Below are positions 36,860 through 47,092 of a DNA stretch of 64,000 nucleotides, piece after piece. The notes beneath the pieces are model-generated. The model made no database searches. It was not told the DNA's origin and saw only the letters and a program-made list of their open reading frames with translations. The DNA comes from Oscarella lobularis (Eukaryota; Porifera; Homoscleromorpha; Homosclerophorida; Oscarellidae): positions 1,240,001 through 1,304,000 of the forward strand of contig NC_089182.1 of the NCBI RefSeq assembly GCF_947507565.1, read 5' to 3'. Position numbers and translations under genes: made by a program. The first letter of the stretch is position 1, and the number at the start of each line of letters is the position of its first letter.

Positions 36860-39045
36860 AGTAGAACTAAATGCCGTCAACATGTCGTCAGTTGTTGTTT
36901 CGTCTGTGATCCCCTTCAAGCCGCCGTTTGTGGCACGTCTTCCTCTTTACCTCAACGCGTGGCTGTCGATCACGAGAGATCGCTGGATTCTGGAGGCGGT
37001 CGAGGGACTATCTCTCGACATTCTGTCCCCGCTGTACCAGCAGAATTGGCCGCAGGAGCATTCGTGGTCCGCGGAACAGCGACCTCTGGTGCAAGCGGAA
37101 GTGCATTCGATGCTCCAGAAAGGGGCAATCGAACAGATCACTGCGCAAGCGGTCTGCTTTGTGAGCGCCCTGTTTCTTGTCCCGAAGAAAGGGGGCAGTG
37201 GCGTTCGGTAGTGAATCTCCGCCCCCTCAACAGATTCATCCAGTACGAGCACTTCAAGATGGAGGGAATCCATCTGGTGCGGGATCTTCTTCAGAAAGGC
37301 GACTGCTTGGCCAAGATCGACCTGAAGGACGCGTACTTTACAGTGGCAGTGGCACCGCACCACCGGAAATTCCTGGCATTCAAGGCCAGCTGCATCGCTT
37401 TTGCTGTATGCACTTCGGACTCAGCTCCGCTCCGCGAGTGTTAACGAAATTGCTCCGTCCGGTGGCGGCTTGGCTTCGGTCTCGCGGAGTCAGGATGATT
37501 GTCTATTTGGACGATATCCTGTTGATGGCAGTGACACCCGACAGGTTACGCGAGCACGTGGCGATGACGGTGAACCTCTTGCGCGATCTGGGGTTCATTG
37601 TCAATCAGGACAAATCAGTGTTAGACCCGAGAGACCAGCTGGAGCTTCTGGGGTTCGTGGTCAATCCCCAGGCGATGACGCTCGTTCTGCCCCGAGAGAA
37701 GGTGCGGAAGATTCGCGACGAGTGCGCGTCGCTGGCGGCGGCGGATGTAGTGTCGGTGCGACAACTGGCGCGTCTGCTAGGTCGTCTCTCGGCGTCAATA
37801 CAGGCGGTATTTCCAGCCCCGCTCCATTACCGGTTTCTTCAGCGGGACAAGATAGCGGCGCTGGAGCGCTCGCAGAGTTACGAAGCGGAGTGTCGCTTGT
37901 CTCCAGAGGCGAAGGAAGAGCTGGAGTGGTGGTGCTCCCACCTACACGCCTGGAATGGTCGAGCTCTCGTCGAGTCAACACCGGATCTGGTGATTGCGAC
38001 GGACGCGTCGTTGACCGGATGGGGAGCAGTTTGCGACGGAGTGTCCACGGGAGGCTGCTGGTCTCTGGCGGAGTCGCGCTTTCTCCACATCAACGCACTG
38101 GAGCTTCTGGCGGGCTCCTTTGCGGTCAAAGCGTTCGCGGGGAACCGGATTAATATTCGAGTGCTCCTCAGGATGGACAACGTCTCAGCGATGGCTTATG
38201 TGAATCGCTTGGGAGGTACTCGGTCCCGCGTTCTGTCGTCTATGGCAGTCAATCTGTGGCCTACTTCCGTGCTTATACTTTAGGACTTCTTTGTTGTTTC
38301 CTTTGTATATAACAGTGTAGCGCATATATAGCCCAAAACATTAGGATCATAAGGACCTGACGTCGACCTCATTTTAGATTGCCCAGCTCCACATAAAATA
38401 ATTCTAACAAGGAGGCTCATTGAGCTCCTAAATTACAAAAGATATTAAGCATTCTTTATTACCTAGAAGTTATAATCCAAATAAGATTAAGAATGCCATC
38501 ATTAAACAAAATAATCCCATTGCTTCTGAAAGGGCAAACCCTAAGATAGCATATGTGAATAATTGTTGCTGTGGAGCTGGTGCCTAACGAGGGGAATTTT
38601 CCTGCAGGCGGAACACATTCCGGGTCGGCTCACAGTCGTGGCGGACTTTCATTCGAGACATGCGCGGGACGCCAGCGATTGGAAACTGCATCCTCACCTG
38701 TTTGCGCGGATCACGACTATTTGGGGTCCGAGGACGCTCGATCTCTTTGCGTCTCGCCTAAACGCGCAGGTGGGGCGCCACTACAGCTGGAGGCTGGACC
38801 CGAATGCCGAAGGAGTCGACGCCTTCTCTCAGCAGTGGCCGAAGACGGGGGCATATGCGTTTCCTCCCTTTGCCCTAATCCTGCACGTGCTCAGACGGAT
38901 CCGGAGAGTTCAGCTGACGGAACTGATTCTCGTGGTGCCTTGGTGGCCAGCACAACCGTGGTTTCCAGCGCTGCTGGGAACGCTCTCCAACGCTCCCCGG
39001 TTGATTCCCTCGTCTCCTGACGCGCTGAGGGACCCGAGCGGGAGA
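36860..39045 (+). pseudogene. DIRS-like reverse transcriptase / RNase H, broken
   Basis: The pieces read VSALFLVPKKGG, then in another frame WRSVVNLRPLNRFIQYEHFK and CLAKIDLKDAYFTVAV, then in a third frame CMHFGLSSAPRVLTKLLRP, MIVYLDDILLMAV (the catalytic Y-x-D-D), LELLGFVVNP and the RNase H start LVIATDASLTGWGAV. After a 315-bp mitochondrial insertion the same frame resumes: FLQAEHIPGRLTVVADFHSR, RTLDLFASRLNAQVGRHY, VVPWWPAQPWFPALL. Frameshifts near 37190 and 37390 and the insertion inactivate it. The expected tyrosine recombinase would lie in or beyond the gap of Ns and was not seen. Confidence 0.85.
38254..38568 (-). other. Nuclear mitochondrial DNA insertion (atp9 3' end plus rns fragment)
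   Basis: Read on the minus strand, 38568-38470 codes for [20 protein letters not shown] and then [12 protein letters not shown]-stop, the C-terminal 32 residues of ATP synthase subunit c (atp9) with the essential Glu in the second helix. Farther along, 38370-38313 reads gaggtcgacgtcaggtcctt and ttgggctatatatgcgctac, the highly conserved small-subunit rRNA region around E. coli 1190-1230. The insert is AT-rich within GC-rich retroelement DNA. ctgtgg occurs at 38254-38259 and again at 38569-38574, a 6-bp duplication or microhomology. Excising 315 bp restores the RNase H frame. Confidence 0.92.
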
Positions 39046-39245
39046 NNNNNNNNNNNNNNNNNNNNNNNNNNNNNNNNNNNNNNNNNNNNNNNNNNNNNNN
39101 NNNNNNNNNNNNNNNNNNNNNNNNNNNNNNNNNNNNNNNNNNNNNNNNNNNNNNNNNNNNNNNNNNNNNNNNNNNNNNNNNNNNNNNNNNNNNNNNNNNN
39201 NNNNNNNNNNNNNNNNNNNNNNNNNNNNNNNNNNNNNNNNNNNNN
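39046..39245. other. Assembly gap, 200 Ns
   Basis: A run of exactly 200 N, a conventional placeholder for a gap of unknown length. Sequences on either side may not be adjacent in the genome. Confidence 0.99.
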
Positions 39246-39246
39246 C

Positions 39247-40070
39247 CAACGTTTTCGCTGGGGTCGTCCCTGGGAGTGGTTCCGGAACGGGTGGTGGCAA
39301 AAATTGCAGCCCGCGAGTACGTAGACCTAGCGGAATTGCTGCCGGATAAGAGCTGCTGAGGCTCAAAGGCAAGCGGGAAGGTGGCTTACTCCAAGCTCTG
39401 GTTTTAGGGCGTCTCTGCGGCGCATCTCTTCAGTCTCGCAAGGGGTCCAGGCGTTCGCGTCATTTGCCATAGTCAAGTGCGATATGCTGGATAGGGGTTG
39501 GAGAGCGGTTGCATTGGAATTCCGAGCGTTCTTATGGTCGATACGTCGCGGGCTGGTGGCGGCATGCTCTCCGTCAAAGCCCAAGGTCCTGAAGTAGCCC
39601 AGCGCCCAAGCCAGGCAAGCGAAATGTTAAGATACATCAGGCTGATTGTTTGCATGGCGGAAAAATCCCGGCCGGGCGGATTGCTTACAGTAGGTACAAT
39701 AAGTTTTCCGCCAGAAGGCGGCGGCGGAACCGCACCTGACATAAACAAGCAGACATTTTCACGTCGTTTGTCATCGCCCCGGAGGGGCTGGCGTACTCAA
39801 ATTGTGGAGCAAGCAACCACAAGGCGGCGGATTGCGCCTTACGCGCCAACGAGTCGAACATGTTGGCGAAGACGGCGGGCAAGCAAAATCGCGAAGTTTG
39901 ACAACTCTTAAACTACACGCAGAGAGGCTGCCGCTTTGGCGCAAACTGCATCTTTCTTCATGTGTGCTATAAGTGCGAAAAGGGGCATTACGCGGCCGAC
40001 TGCACGTTGCCCGGAACGCTGCAGCCAACCCCGCAGGAACAGCGAGACCCGTCGCGTCGGCCGCAGTAGT
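39247..40070 (+). pseudogene. Second YR-retroelement gag-like remnant with zinc knuckle
   Basis: The plus strand opens with SLGVVPERVVAKIAAREYVD and LAELLPDK, a motif seen in gag-like ORFs of tyrosine-recombinase retroelements. It then passes through several frames and ends with RGCRFGANCIFLHVCYKCEK and GHYAADC (39915-40000), a C-x2-C-x4-H-x4-C knuckle preceded by a CCCH-type cluster. Many frameshifts and stops; a decayed copy. The family is inferred from motifs only. Confidence 0.45.
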
Positions 40071-40740
40071 AGGCGCACAAGAAGGTGCGCGCCGCTCGCA
40101 TTGTTCGGTTGGCTGGGGTTGCCGTATGTCGCGAGTAGACGCGCGGATTGTCGTTATATCAGTGCAGTAAAGGTCGTAATGGTGGTAGATCTGTGCGGTC
40201 TTACGGCGGAAGTGCATTGCTTGTGGGGTCGGCGTTGGAGACGTAGAAGGCAGCGAACAGAACAACAACTCCGCGCTCGGAGGTCTGGGCGTCGTCGTCG
40301 TCGTCTTCTGTGATGCCCAACGCGTGGGTCGTTCCCATGCAGAGCCATCCGGATCAGCGTTTTGCGGCATGACTGAAGCCCGGGCAGACCGGGAGATTCA
40401 GGATTCGCTATGGCGGCCCGGTCGTCTTGCGAACTCGAGCGGGGCGTAGCCTTCCGTCGGCGCGCCAACATCCAGCGGTCGTAGACAACTACGTAGCTAT
40501 TGCAGCGCAAACAGCATAACGCGCAGTGCTTAAAAACAAAGATAAGATCCGCGCTAAGGGAGCGTACCTATCGGCAAGTGTTTGATTCCACGGAGGCACG
40601 GCTTCGGGGGCAAACAAGTAGTGATCCGTCTTGGGAGAGGGCACGGTGGCTCGGAGGAGCTACCGTGACTGGTTGGGGGACTTCATTCGGCGTAGCTCGA
40701 ATCCATCCGACGGGATCAGTGACAAGCCTGTCGGGGGAGC
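40071..40740. other. GC-rich stretch, no supported gene
   Basis: Open frames here are short and mutually overlapping. It is probably transposable-element debris, continuous with the gag-like remnant. Confidence 0.4.
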
Positions 40741-41289
40741 AGGACCAACTTTCTCTGAGCATGCTCACCGCGAGTGAGGTAATAATAGGCATTAGCCAAT
40801 AAGAATTCAAAGACGCGTTCATTGAAATGCTTTTGGCTCTGATAAGGTCTAGAGTCCCTAGGCAGATGTTAATCCCACTTTATCTTGCGAGAAGAAGCCT
40901 GAACGTTTATATCAGCCTCGAGCTATTTTTGTTACATCGCAGATTAGCAGATAATCGGCCTGAAAGACTGAAACCCGACTGTAGCTACAGAACAAAGCTT
41001 TCTATTTTTGGCGAATAATCACTGAAATCTCGCGAACGTTTGCAGCGATGTTTACCATGTGCCGCTCAATTGATTTTGGGCGACAACTCAGAAGAATAGG
41101 TCCGCGATTCCATTTTTGCGCTTTCCGCACCTGACGCCGAAAGTTTGCTGCCTATGGCCCCGAGGCCGCGAGTCCCACTCAGTTTTGATCAGCCTTGACG
41201 TACCCTACCGTGGGCGCCTTTGAATTCTCATTGGCTAATGCCTATTATTACCTCACTCGCGGTGAGCATGCTCAGTGAAAGTTGGTCCT
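40741..41289. mobile_element. Inverted-repeat element with 72-bp arms
   Basis: The left arm 40741-40812 (aggaccaactttctctgagc through aagaattcaaag) is matched in reverse by the right arm 41218-41289 (ctttgaattctcattggcta through agttggtcct) with few mismatches. The ~405-bp core has no recognisable transposase, so this is a non-autonomous fold-back element. Confidence 0.85.
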
Positions 41290-41300
41290 GCTGTCGGGAT

Positions 41301-41673
41301 AGTCTCGTTCCCAGCCCCCTCCCCCCTCCGTTAATATCACTACGGGAGAGGGTCTGGGGACATGCCTTTGATCTTGTTTGCACCGCTCCCCCGATTTTTG
41401 GAGGAATAATTGGTAGTGACGTAGGTGCCGCGAAGTCGCAAGTGTACGCGCGAAGTAGCAAGTGCACACGCGATTCAGCGTTGCGCGTCGATTTCTAGCT
41501 ACATTACGGATCGCGAGAATCTCGCTCTATAGGATATGCAAAGGGGCGCTGCAGAACGGTTTCGCCGGTAGGAGTCGGTTAGTGCGGTGCGAGATAAGCG
41601 CACACGAGCGCAGATCTCCCCCAGACTCACTCCCCCGTAGTGATATTTAACGGAGGGGGCTGGGAACGAGACT
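41301..41673. mobile_element. MITE-like element, ~373 bp, ~45-bp terminal inverted repeats
   Basis: The left end agtctcgttcccagccccct plus ttaatatcactacggg (41301-41345) is inverted at the right end (cccgtagtgatatttaacgg, ggctgggaacgagact; about 41632-41673). The left repeat has an extra C-rich 6 nt. It shares a 16-bp string, gagagggtctggggac (41346-41361), with the element near 19265. No ORF. Confidence 0.75.
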
Positions 41674-42200
41674 ACTGTCGGGAGGCGGCTCCCCATGCGC
41701 GCGTTAGGCCAAACCTTCGCAGCGAGGGCCAGCGACGACCACAGGTAAGAAGATAGAGGATCAAGAGGGATAGAAAACTCTCTATTACGTGACCGTTTTT
41801 GTGTCCCCATGACTGATGCGGTCATAGTGACGATTTTCCCGTATGTTTTTACCTTTTCTGTGGGTTTCGGTATGAGTTCGAACTGCGATCATTACAAGAA
41901 AAATCAAAAATCTATTGGTCGATTAATTAAATAGTACGAGAAGTTACAGAGACGGCTCCTGTTCTTGGCTGCGCCTCCTACCTTTCGCTGGCGCCCAGTT
42001 TTCAGCGATACCGGCGCGCGTTACTACTGTGCGTGCCAGCCTATATGTATGAGAGAGGGATTGGCAACTCCCTCAGTCACGTGATATTTGCGCGTAGCTA
42101 GGTGTGACTCGTCGCAATGAAAGACTTCATCTAGGCTATTACTTGCCTTTGCGAAGAGACTATCGTTCTCGCAGGCGCCCCCAGAGCCATAGCCATAGTG
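41674..42200. other. No supported gene
   Basis: Nothing recognisable beyond short overlapping ORFs. Confidence 0.45.
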
Positions 42201-43054
42201 ATGAAGCAGCTGTCTTCGAAGGTGAAGAGCTCCCTGGATGATCCAAAAGTTCGCGAAAACGCCGAAGGCATCGTTTCCGTCATCAATTCGTGCGTGCAAC
42301 GCGGTCTGACGAAGAAAACGATTACTTTTCAGCGAGAGCAATCCTCTCTGGCCTTTCAGGAAGCGGCTCTCACCACCCTTCCTCCCTTGAGGGACAGGAT
42401 CTTTACCCTCCTAGAGATAGAATGCAGCGATCTTATTTTCAGCCAGTCGATGAATCAGCGACTTTTTGGCGCTATTTTTGAACGACAACTTCGTTTTCGC
42501 TTTGGCAAGGAAGGAGATAGTGCAGCAAAAGCTTGTGAAAGAGAGCCCAACGAGGCGGAGCGAAATATTCTCCGGTATACATGTGTGGGTACGTCCCCTT
42601 TTCTCTTAAAAAGAAGTTCTCTGGCAATGACGTTTTTGTTTGCTGCCTTGACGGAATGCGATTAGAATGTGAGAGGAATACTCTTCCTGATCATTCGTAC
42701 TCTGACCCGTCCACAGTAAGCTCTTCTGCTTGGCTGTCACGCATATCGCGTGGAAGTCTTTTTGAAGTAAACGACGCCGCGTTTAGTTTTTTTCTATGCC
42801 TTGAGAGACAGGTTGCTAACAAACTGCCAGCGTTTCTGCTTAAGCAAACAAGCAGCATCAGAGATTTCAACGCCGAGGTGGCCCAGTCTTCGCAACTGTC
42901 ACAAGCGTGGCAACCACTGTCAGAATGCGTAGAAGACGATTTCGCATCTCATTCTCTATATGAAGAAGTTATTTCTCTCTATGTCACTATAAGGGGCATG
43001 CTATTACGGCCAGCTGGCTTGAACAGTTCCAACAGGAAAGATACTGCCAGATAA
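42201..43054 (+). pseudogene. ORF of a probable transposable-element-associated family, one frameshift
   Basis: The ATG at 42201 (MKQLSSKVKSSLDDPKVREN) runs to EAERNILRYTC near 42588, where the frame shifts. It continues in another frame as GYVPFSLKKKFSGNDVFVCC, SLFEVNDAAFSFFLCLERQV and SLYEEVISLYVTIRGML, and stops near 43054. A duplicated TG (tgtgtggg for tgtggg) would explain the shift. Patterns such as RNILRYTCGYVPF and LYVTIRG recall ORFs that accompany integrase-type transposons in cnidarian and sponge genomes; I know the pattern but not the function. An integrase-core relic lies 1.5 kb downstream, so both may come from one element. Confidence 0.5.
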
Positions 43055-43389
43055 AGCCAAAATGTCCTTGCGTAAATCTGTTCGCGTGAGGGACGAATAA
43101 AAATATATAATGTAGATATATATCTGTCTGTCTAGGTCGTGTCCGATTTCTCTGCCAACCTTGCTTTCTTACCACCTCGTCGGGGAAGAGCGCTGTCATC
43201 GATGACTTCTTCTGGATATCGAAGACGCTTTCTTGAAGAGTTCCCTCTGACAGGATCAAGCGCCAGCGACCCTTGCATATGGAACGATAAACCGGCAAAT
43301 ATTATCATTCTTTATATGTTTGTAACAGTTTATGTTGGTAATAGATGTAAATATCTTTGTAACGTTCTTTATTCTTTACGAAGACATTT

Positions 43390-43560
43390 ATTTTTATTCG
43401 TTACGGGGACGATTATATTTATTTGTTACGGGGACGTTTATATTTATTCGTTACGGGGACGTTTATATTTATTCGTAACGGGGACGTTTATGTTTATTCG
43501 TTACGGGGACGTTTATACTTATTCGTTACGGGGACGTTTATATTTATTCGTTACGGGGAC
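43390..43560. repeat. 25-bp minisatellite, 7 copies
   Basis: The unit gtttatatttattcgttacg plus gggac repeats seven times with few substitutions. Because 25 is not a multiple of three, every frame stays open across it, giving spurious ORFs. Confidence 0.95.
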
Positions 43561-44510
43561 AAGTATTTACGTATACACACATTATTTGTCGAAATTCACA
43601 GCTATAACAGCAAAGAAAAAATTATTTTCTAACGTTTGTTAGTTTTTTTCAGCAGTCGTAAGTTTTTGCAAAAATTAGCAAACGTTGATTTCTTTAACGG
43701 CAATTTTAATCGATCAAAACTTGAAACCAAGAGAGAGCTCAAATTCTTTACGTTACACTTGATGTGTTAAAGTTTTTTTACGCAAAAGATCGATTATTAA
43801 AAAACATTACTGACAGTGAATTTTTTAATGGTGAGTCACTTCTAAACTAAATATCCGATTTCAACAATTTTTGCACACTTTAAGCTTTCTACTAATTAAT
43901 TAAGGGTAAGTAACATCAGTGATTTTCAGCAATACTGCTATGAATCACAACCAACTTCGCAAATCGCTTAGAGTTACATGAATGTTGCTGAAAAATTTGA
44001 GAGTGGCGCTTGGCTGCACGTCGATTTGCGAAGCGGAAGCTGTAGCCGATGCTTATTTGCACGGTTCAATGTTAATGTAGGCAAGTAGTGATTTCAAGGC
44101 GAGAAATCAGCACTTTTCGCATAGGGGCAATAAAGGCTTACAGATTTTGCTCCAAAGTACGCGGTTTAGAGATAAGGCAGTGATAAGTGTATTTTCATTG
44201 CAACATAGAGCGACGTTTTCTTTCGGAAATCGCAGGATTTAAAGGTGCCTTGAAAGTTGTAACGCGCGTTAGAGAAGACTTGTCAGCCGTTTTCAATGAA
44301 AAACCGACGAATCGATTCATCGCTAAGTTTCAAATGTATTTTTGTGGTCATTTTGAAGATATCGTCAGTAAATTTCACGTCCTTTACACATTAGCTTTAT
44401 TCGCTAAATCCTGCGAATATTTCTAATCAGCAGCATAGGCGTTGCTTTACAGTTGCTTATGTTATGTTTTCGCTTACGTTAAAATAACTGTAATCCTGAC
44501 GCAGGGTACA
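43561..44510. other. AT-rich interval, no supported gene
   Basis: One 79-codon ORF (44187-44426) has no recognisable motif. Nothing else stands out. Confidence 0.4.
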
Positions 44511-44512
44511 GA

Positions 44513-45265
44513 ATGATGTCCGGCCTGCTTTTCGCAAAAGGATGTCGAGTTCAGCAGCACCGTATCCGCGAGTCCATGGCCCGCTGTGATCCACAAGGTG
44601 TGTGCCTCCGGTGGATTAGGGCTGCTCATCGTCGTCGAGCTTATTCCGTTTTGGGGCCACAGGCATTATGGCACATAGACGGGCATCATAAATTAATCAA
44701 GTATGTGCTAGTGAGATGTCTCTATTCAACAGTGGAACTGATACGGGTGGTTTAGGTGGAGGTTCGTCGTTCATGGAGGAGTCGATGGTTTCTCAAGAGT
44801 TCCTGTTTTTCTCCACTGCTCGACAAATAACAAGGCGTCGACGGTTTTGCGTCTATTCAACGAAGCGGTCAGAGAGTTTGGACTGCTTGCTCGTGTCCGC
44901 AGTGATCAGGGTGGTGAAAATTACGACGTTGGATGGGCAATGCTGAGTCATGCAAAAAGAGGAATTGGGACAATGATTGTGGGTCGTAGTGTCCACAACC
45001 AAAGGATTGAAAGGTTGTGGAGAGATGTCCACTTCGGCGTCATTCAATTCTACAAAGATTTATTTCACCATATGGAAGGCTGTGGTTGTCTTGATCCAAA
45101 TAGCGAACGAGACCTCTTTGCTCTTCATTTTTTTACGGCCCTCGAATAAATCGTCACTTGGAAACTTGGAGAAAGGGATGGATTCATCATAAGATCAGTG
45201 GAGTGGGCAAGTCACCAATGCAACTATGGGTGCAAGGAATGCAAAAGCTGGCAAATTGACGTTGC
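44513..45265 (+). pseudogene. Integrase-core (DDE) transposase relic
   Basis: The pieces read RVQQHRIRESMARCDPQGVC, ALWHIDGHHKLIKY (first D), then in another frame [40 protein letters not shown] (second D), [20 protein letters not shown] (E) and [12 protein letters not shown]. After a further frameshift come HLETWRKGWIHHK and SPMQLWVQGMQ. This is the eukaryotic integrase-core family whose hallmark is [14 protein letters not shown]. Frame changes near 44720-44750 and 45150 make it inactive. A second fragment of the same family is at 60690-60790. Confidence 0.8.
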
Positions 45266-45734
45266 CTGATATATTTCTTCTTATGAAGTTGACGAGCTCA
45301 CGCGTTCTGTTGACCCGCTGTGTTCCAGCTCCAACTTCGGAATGGACATCTATCTACAGGTTCAGCATTTTTTGTCTCGCGCGGTTACTGAGAAATGCAA
45401 TAGGCTACGTAGAGCACGTTTGCGCGGTGTACTATTCATTGATTGATATAAGTGGGTATACGTACGTGCGCATGCGTACCCAACACGTCAGATAGTCGCC
45501 ATTTTGCTTTTCCTATGAAGGACAACATTCGTCGAGCTACTGCTTTTATGGATCAAGCCGCGGCCGCACTGCGCAGTGAGTCAGTCGAAAGGACTCCTGC
45601 GGGATCGTCAGCACTGTCCGCTGTTGCAACGTCGGCGACGACACCATCAATAGGTATGTAAAGTATTTTTGCTTTTCTTTCTTTGCAAAGGCGTTCTTTC
45701 CCAGCTTCGTCGAGCGCCTTGGTGTCAAGTGTTG

Positions 45735-47092
45735 GGTTGTAGTGAAGGACGTGTACTACCCTCTAAAGTGCGCTAATTCCGTCGCTAATTATACCAATGG
45801 GTGGGGGTCGTGTACTACCAATTACCGCGCCTCCCTCGTGCCGCACGCGACAGGCTTGCGAATGTGTCAGTATTGCATCTTCTTATTGTCTGTTGGCAAC
45901 TGCTGCGATGGCTCGGGCTGCTGGCGCTCACGGAGCTCTACCTCGCATGAACTACGTGGACTTGGTTAGGACGGTCACCGATTCTGACACAGCAGTAGCT
46001 TGGCTCCGGCAACAGAGTCTTCTTGCCGATCACCACGTGTGCGTATGCGGCCGACCGTGCTGCGAAGTTCGTCGGCCGGGTTACCCTGAAGGTCGAGCGT
46101 GGAGATGTCCGAGGAAAGGCTGTCAGAAAGTTCGATCGCTACGCCACGTAAGGATTGTCTGTTTTTTAACCAGCCACTTGCAACTGTTGATCTGATACTT
46201 AGGGCAGCTTTTTTCTGAGTCCAAGGTGTCGCTTGAGAAATTGGTTCGATTAATTCACCTGTAGTCGACGAAGTCTCGAGCTGGTCAAGTTAAGGACGAT
46301 CTTGAGCTGTCGAATCACACCGCGATTGACTGGCTGAATTTCATGTGAGACGTATGCGCTCAGTATCTCCTTGACCACCCCGTCGAAATAGGGGAGTTGG
46401 CTTGGAGGTGGAGATTGATGAATCGAAATTCGGGCGTCGCAAATATCACAGGGGGCGTTATGTAGAGGGACATTGGGTGTTTGGCGGAACGGAAAGAGGC
46501 TCGGGGAACGCTTTCATGGTGGAAGTACAAGCTCGAGATGCTCAGACGCTGTTGCCAATTATTCGACAGCACATTCGTCCTGGAACCCGCATCTACTCGG
46601 ATGAGTGGCGCGCATACAGAGCAATTCAGGCGCGGCCTGGAAGGCAGTACGGCCACACCACTGTCAATCATTCGCGCCACTTCGTCGATCCTGCTACCGG
46701 CGCGCACACGCAGAATGTAGAGGGTATGTGGTCAACCTGCAAAAGAATGATGAGGAGTCTTAACGTCATGCATTCGCGCCTATTAGACACATACCTACAG
46801 GAATTCATGTGGCGAAGACAGTTTGATCAAGGAGGAACAAGTGCCTTCTGGAATATCATTGCACATTCGTGAACAATATCCTTTGTGACTCTATTCATTG
46901 TTTTCTGTTGTCGATTGCCGTATTGTGCGTAAGTGGAGCTGATGTTTCAGCCTGTTGTTGTGACACATGAATCCAATGCAGTTTGACACAAGGGAGGCGC
47001 GGTAATCGGTAGTACGCGACCCCCACCCATTGGTATAATTAGCGACGGAATTAGCGCACTTTAGAGGGTAGTACACGTCCTTCACTACAACC
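45735..47092 (+). mobile_element. Merlin (IS1016/ISXO2-like) DNA transposon, 1,358 bp
   Basis: About 100 bp at the left end (ggttgtagtgaaggacgtgt, taccaatgggtgggggtcg) is repeated in inverse at the right end (46990-47092) with few differences. The inside codes for a Merlin/ISXO2-type transposase. No matching target duplication is seen: the left flank is agtgttg, the right flank gcaaacg. Confidence 0.92.
45907..46872 (+). pseudogene. Merlin transposase, inactivated
   Basis: A cysteine zinc ribbon (CVCGRPCCEV, WRCPRKGCQK) is followed by an intron (about 46149-46201). The catalytic domain reads LEVEIDESKFGRRKYHRGRY (D), RIYSDEWRAYRAI (D), HTQNVEGMWSTCKRMMRS (E) and YLQEFMWRRQF. An in-frame TAG near 46261, a TGA near 46346 and a frameshift near 46395 break the ORF. 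The C-terminal 156-codon frame (46402-46872) is intact. Confidence 0.88.

Noticed and set aside
38281-38568. An intron in the retroelement RNase H
   Set aside because: The block codes for mitochondrial subunit c and rRNA on the opposite strand and lacks GT..AG borders at its ends.
43390-43560. CRISPR-like regular repeat
   Set aside because: The units are contiguous 25-mers without unique spacers, in a eukaryotic genome; it is a minisatellite.
43139-43642. 167-codon plus-strand ORF with repeats such as LRGRLYLFVTGTF
   Set aside because: It is produced by the 25-bp minisatellite, which stays open in all three frames.
44513-46872. Bacterial contamination suggested by IS-like transposases
   Set aside because: The IS1595/ISXO2-like enzyme is a eukaryotic Merlin element with ~100-bp inverted ends, an intron-like gap, and a host animal gene on both sides.
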